From the NCBI RefSeq assembly GCF_046630445.1, contig NC_092341.1, positions 256,027,501 through 256,091,500 on the forward strand: DNA of 64,000 bases. The letters run 5' to 3'. Under the pieces are notes generated by a model that was not told where the DNA came from, made no database searches, and saw only the letters and a list, made by a program, of their open reading frames with translations. Each line of letters opens with the position of its first letter. Positions within the stretch are counted from its first letter, which is position 1. This document shows positions 61,693-64,000 of this stretch, piece by piece. The translations under genes were made by a program, and so were the position numbers. This DNA is from Rutidosis leptorrhynchoides. Lineage: Eukaryota > Streptophyta > Magnoliopsida > Asterales > Asteraceae.

Positions 61693-63494
61693 AATAATAT
61701 CTCGGCCCAATCGCACAGCCCAATGACTACGCCTGGTAATCAACCTGCTTCAATGGCGTAGCGTGGCCTTCTTCCAAGCCCACCCGAGTTTAATAAGTCC
61801 CACTCCAGTAATGTTAGATCTCAGTTTCTCCAGTACAACACGTTTAGCCCACAACAGTTCTCCCAGTAGCTAATTAATGAATATGTTAATGGGCCAGCGC
61901 CCAAGCATTTCTTGGAAGGCCAGCAGCTCAAGCATTTAGTGCAGGACCAACAACCCAATTTCAGTCCTTTACAGTTGATCCTAGTATGCAAACCAAGAAA
62001 CAATTCTACCTAAACCCTTTAGTGCCATGAATCTTTAAGATTATGGTGCAGCCTGATGGAACATGGATACTGATGCATCAACTCACCTTACTTCAAGTAT
62101 TAATAACCTTAGCACTGTTTTTAATAATTGCAAATATCCTCCAGTCGCCGTTGGTGATGGAAATACTATTCCCGTCACCAACATCGACCATAGCTTGTTA
62201 CCTAATCCTCACTAACCACTACATTTACATAACGTTCTTGTCACGCTTAACATTGTTAAAACCTTATTTCTTTTCGTTACTCGTGATAATATTGTTTCTG
62301 TTGAATCTGAACCTTTTGGTTTTTTTGTGAAGGATTACCTGACGCGCCAGCTCCTTCTCCAATGTGACAGCACCGGAGACTTATACCCAGTTACATCCCA
62401 ATCACCTCATCATTCTCTTCACACCAGTCCTGTTACCTTGCATCAACGTCTCAGACGCCTCTGGCATGATGTTCTTCGTATACTTTTTTCTAATAAAGCT
62501 ATCACATGTAATGAATATATATCTTCTTTATTTTGTCATGCGTGTCAGCTTGGAAAACACATACGACTCCTTTTTTCTGTTTCAAGCACTAATGTTACCT
62601 CTACTTTTGATATTATTCATTCAGACTTATGGACTTCTCCCGTTGCTAGTATTAATGTTTAAATACTATATTATTTTTCTAGATTATTTCTCGCACTATG
62701 TTTAGATGTTTCCTTTACATTATAAATATGATGCATTTAAAATATTTGTTCAATTTCGTACATTTGTAAAAACTCAATTTAAACAATAAATAAAAGCCTT
62801 CCAATTTGATCAAGGAGGCGAATTCGATAACCAGCCATTCCATCACTTACTATGATCTAATGGAATTCAATTCCGATTTTCCTGTCCTCAGACATCTCAA
62901 CAAAACGGTAAGTCTGGACGTATGCTACGCACCATTAACAACCAAATTCGCACCTTACTCTTTCAAGCCCATCTCCCACCTATATACTGGGTGATAGCTC
63001 TTCATATGGTTGCCTACCTTCTTAATATCTTACCCTCATATGCCATCAACCATGACATACCCCACACACGCCTATACAAAACGCAACCTAATTACTCAAC
63101 CCTTCGCGTCTTCGGATGCCTCTGCTACCCTCACCTCAACACCACTAACAAGCTTGCCCCTCGCTCTACTCTGTGTATATTCCTTTGGTATCCCTCTTAT
63201 CACTGGGGATACCGCTGCCTTGACCTAACCACTAACAAAATTATCCTCTCCCGTCATGTCACCTTTGATGTAACATCTTTTCCCTCCAGCTCTATGACTC
63301 CCACTCAACCACCATCCTATGAGTTCCTGGACCCTCTTTCGAATCTCTACTCCCGTACATTACACCTCTCCGATTCTGATGTCACTCCAGAGACACATAT
63401 TCATATAAATACTCCACTCACCTTGGACCGCACGCACAAGTCATGTAGGCTATATCATCATCACCACATCCAAGAAAGTAAGTCACCTATATAA
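61693..63494 (+). pseudogene. Ty1/copia gag end, protease and integrase, degenerate
   Basis: Frames shift several times. A Gln/Ser/Pro-rich Gag tail comes first. Next is a protease at about 62060: MDTDASTHLTSSINNLSTVF, with DTD where D-T-G is expected. Then GDGNTIPV, and an integrase zinc domain (LWHDVLRILFSNKA, CHACQLGKH at about 62540-62560). The core has IIHSDLWTSPV, FQFDQGGEFDN and a QTSQQNGKSGRMLRTINNQI region. From 62922 the frame is open: YWVIALHMVAYLLNILPS, then RVFGCLCYPHL to 63494. Reverse transcriptase and RNase H are missing. Confidence 0.85.
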
Positions 63495-63629
63495 ATATAG
63501 GCATACAAACGCATAAACATCCATTCTCTATAAGAGAATCTGAAACCAACATCCTTAACCTAGGGTTTCCATCTTGCTTTCCAAAACCCGCCCATTTAGT
63601 CACCTAAATGGACACAACTAAATCACCAA
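63495..63629. other. Short non-coding stretch
   Basis: Joins the copia remnant to the inverted LTR at the right edge. No gene seen. Confidence 0.5.
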
Positions 63630-64000
63630 TGTAAGTAACTAGAGTGGGGGTGAATAGTTACTTAGTGTAATTTTTATAACTTTTTTCGATTTAGAACTTA
63701 AGATTGTTATAGTGTGATTCGAATAGTTTGTTCACAAGTATAATAAGTAAGTATATAAAGGATAAGAGAACAAACACGGAGATTTATAGTGGTTCGGGAA
63801 GATGTTAACTAATCTTCCTTAATCTACTCCTCAATTCTAACGAATTGAGAGTTAGTTTCACTATGATGCTCCAAACTCGGTGGAGTGTCCGGATACAACA
63901 CTAGTTCCTTGATAAGCCGCAACTTATGAACCCTTACGTCTCGTTGAAGAATTCATAATCACCAATCAGCTCTTACCACAAGATCCTAATGCTATCACTA
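63630..64000 (-). mobile_element. Sirevirus-like LTR, inverted, cut by the window edge
   Basis: TGTAAGTAACTAGAGTGGGG onward is the reverse complement of the 3' third of the LTR at 60050-61687. It shares the CTAGAGNGGGGGTGAATAGTTACTTAGT terminus and the ACAAACACGGAGATTTATAGTGG block, with moderate divergence. Whether it is solo or part of a full element cannot be told here. Confidence 0.75.

Overview
This window looks like nuclear DNA from a flowering plant. It is AT-rich, has one intron-containing host-type gene, and is otherwise packed with plant LTR retrotransposons. The LTR types resemble what I remember from the daisy family (Asteraceae), but that assignment is from memory and is only an inference. 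No rRNA, true tRNA gene, CRISPR array or bacterial-type operon was seen.

Layout. (1) 66-3431, minus strand: an apparently intact ten-exon gene for a replication protein A 70 kDa-like single-stranded-DNA-binding protein, 514 codons with all splice phases consistent. (2) 3432-5056: AT-rich spacer with a 134-bp tandem duplication. (3) 5057-57380: one Ty3/gypsy Tat-type retrotransposon (element A, plus strand) swollen from about 10 kb to 52 kb by nested insertions. Element A2 (11078-22009), a decayed Tekay-type element with 2.9-kb LTRs, splits A's integrase. Element B (22479-53902) is a 3.9-kb Tekay-type solo LTR that sits in the last codons of A's pol. Inside B lies element C (24446-51816, minus), an Athila-type element. 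Inside C's reverse transcriptase lies element D (32315-45421, minus), a Tekay-type chromovirus. A short tRNA-derived SINE (53762-53888) sits at the very end of B. Each LTR insertion has a 5-bp target duplication: AATAG for A, ATAAG for A2, ACAAA for B, ATTAT for C, AAAGT for D. The order of events is therefore A, then A2 and B, then C, then D. (4) 57381-64000: a broken Ty1/copia element. It is interrupted by a CACTA-like fragment with a subterminal repeat array and by a Sirevirus-like solo LTR (TSD CACTC). A second, inverted Sirevirus-like LTR runs off the right edge.

Most notable content. D is young: I saw three differences between its two 3251-bp LTRs. It has an uninterrupted gag-pol with chromodomain. 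Between its 5' LTR and gag it carries two extra intact ORFs, an acidic repeat protein and an F-box protein, followed by a copy of its own polypurine-tract/LTR junction motif. A carries an antisense, spliced coiled-coil gene between pol and its 3' LTR. C carries a zinc-knuckle ORF with a splice donor in the slot where Athila elements often have an env-like gene. A pair of 16-bp palindromes spaced exactly 32 bp apart recurs in two otherwise unrelated LTR families.

How the parts work together: the only complete, plausibly functional units are the RPA-like gene and element D. The rest are remnants whose nonsense mutations are largely of the C-to-T kind expected in methylated, silenced repeats.
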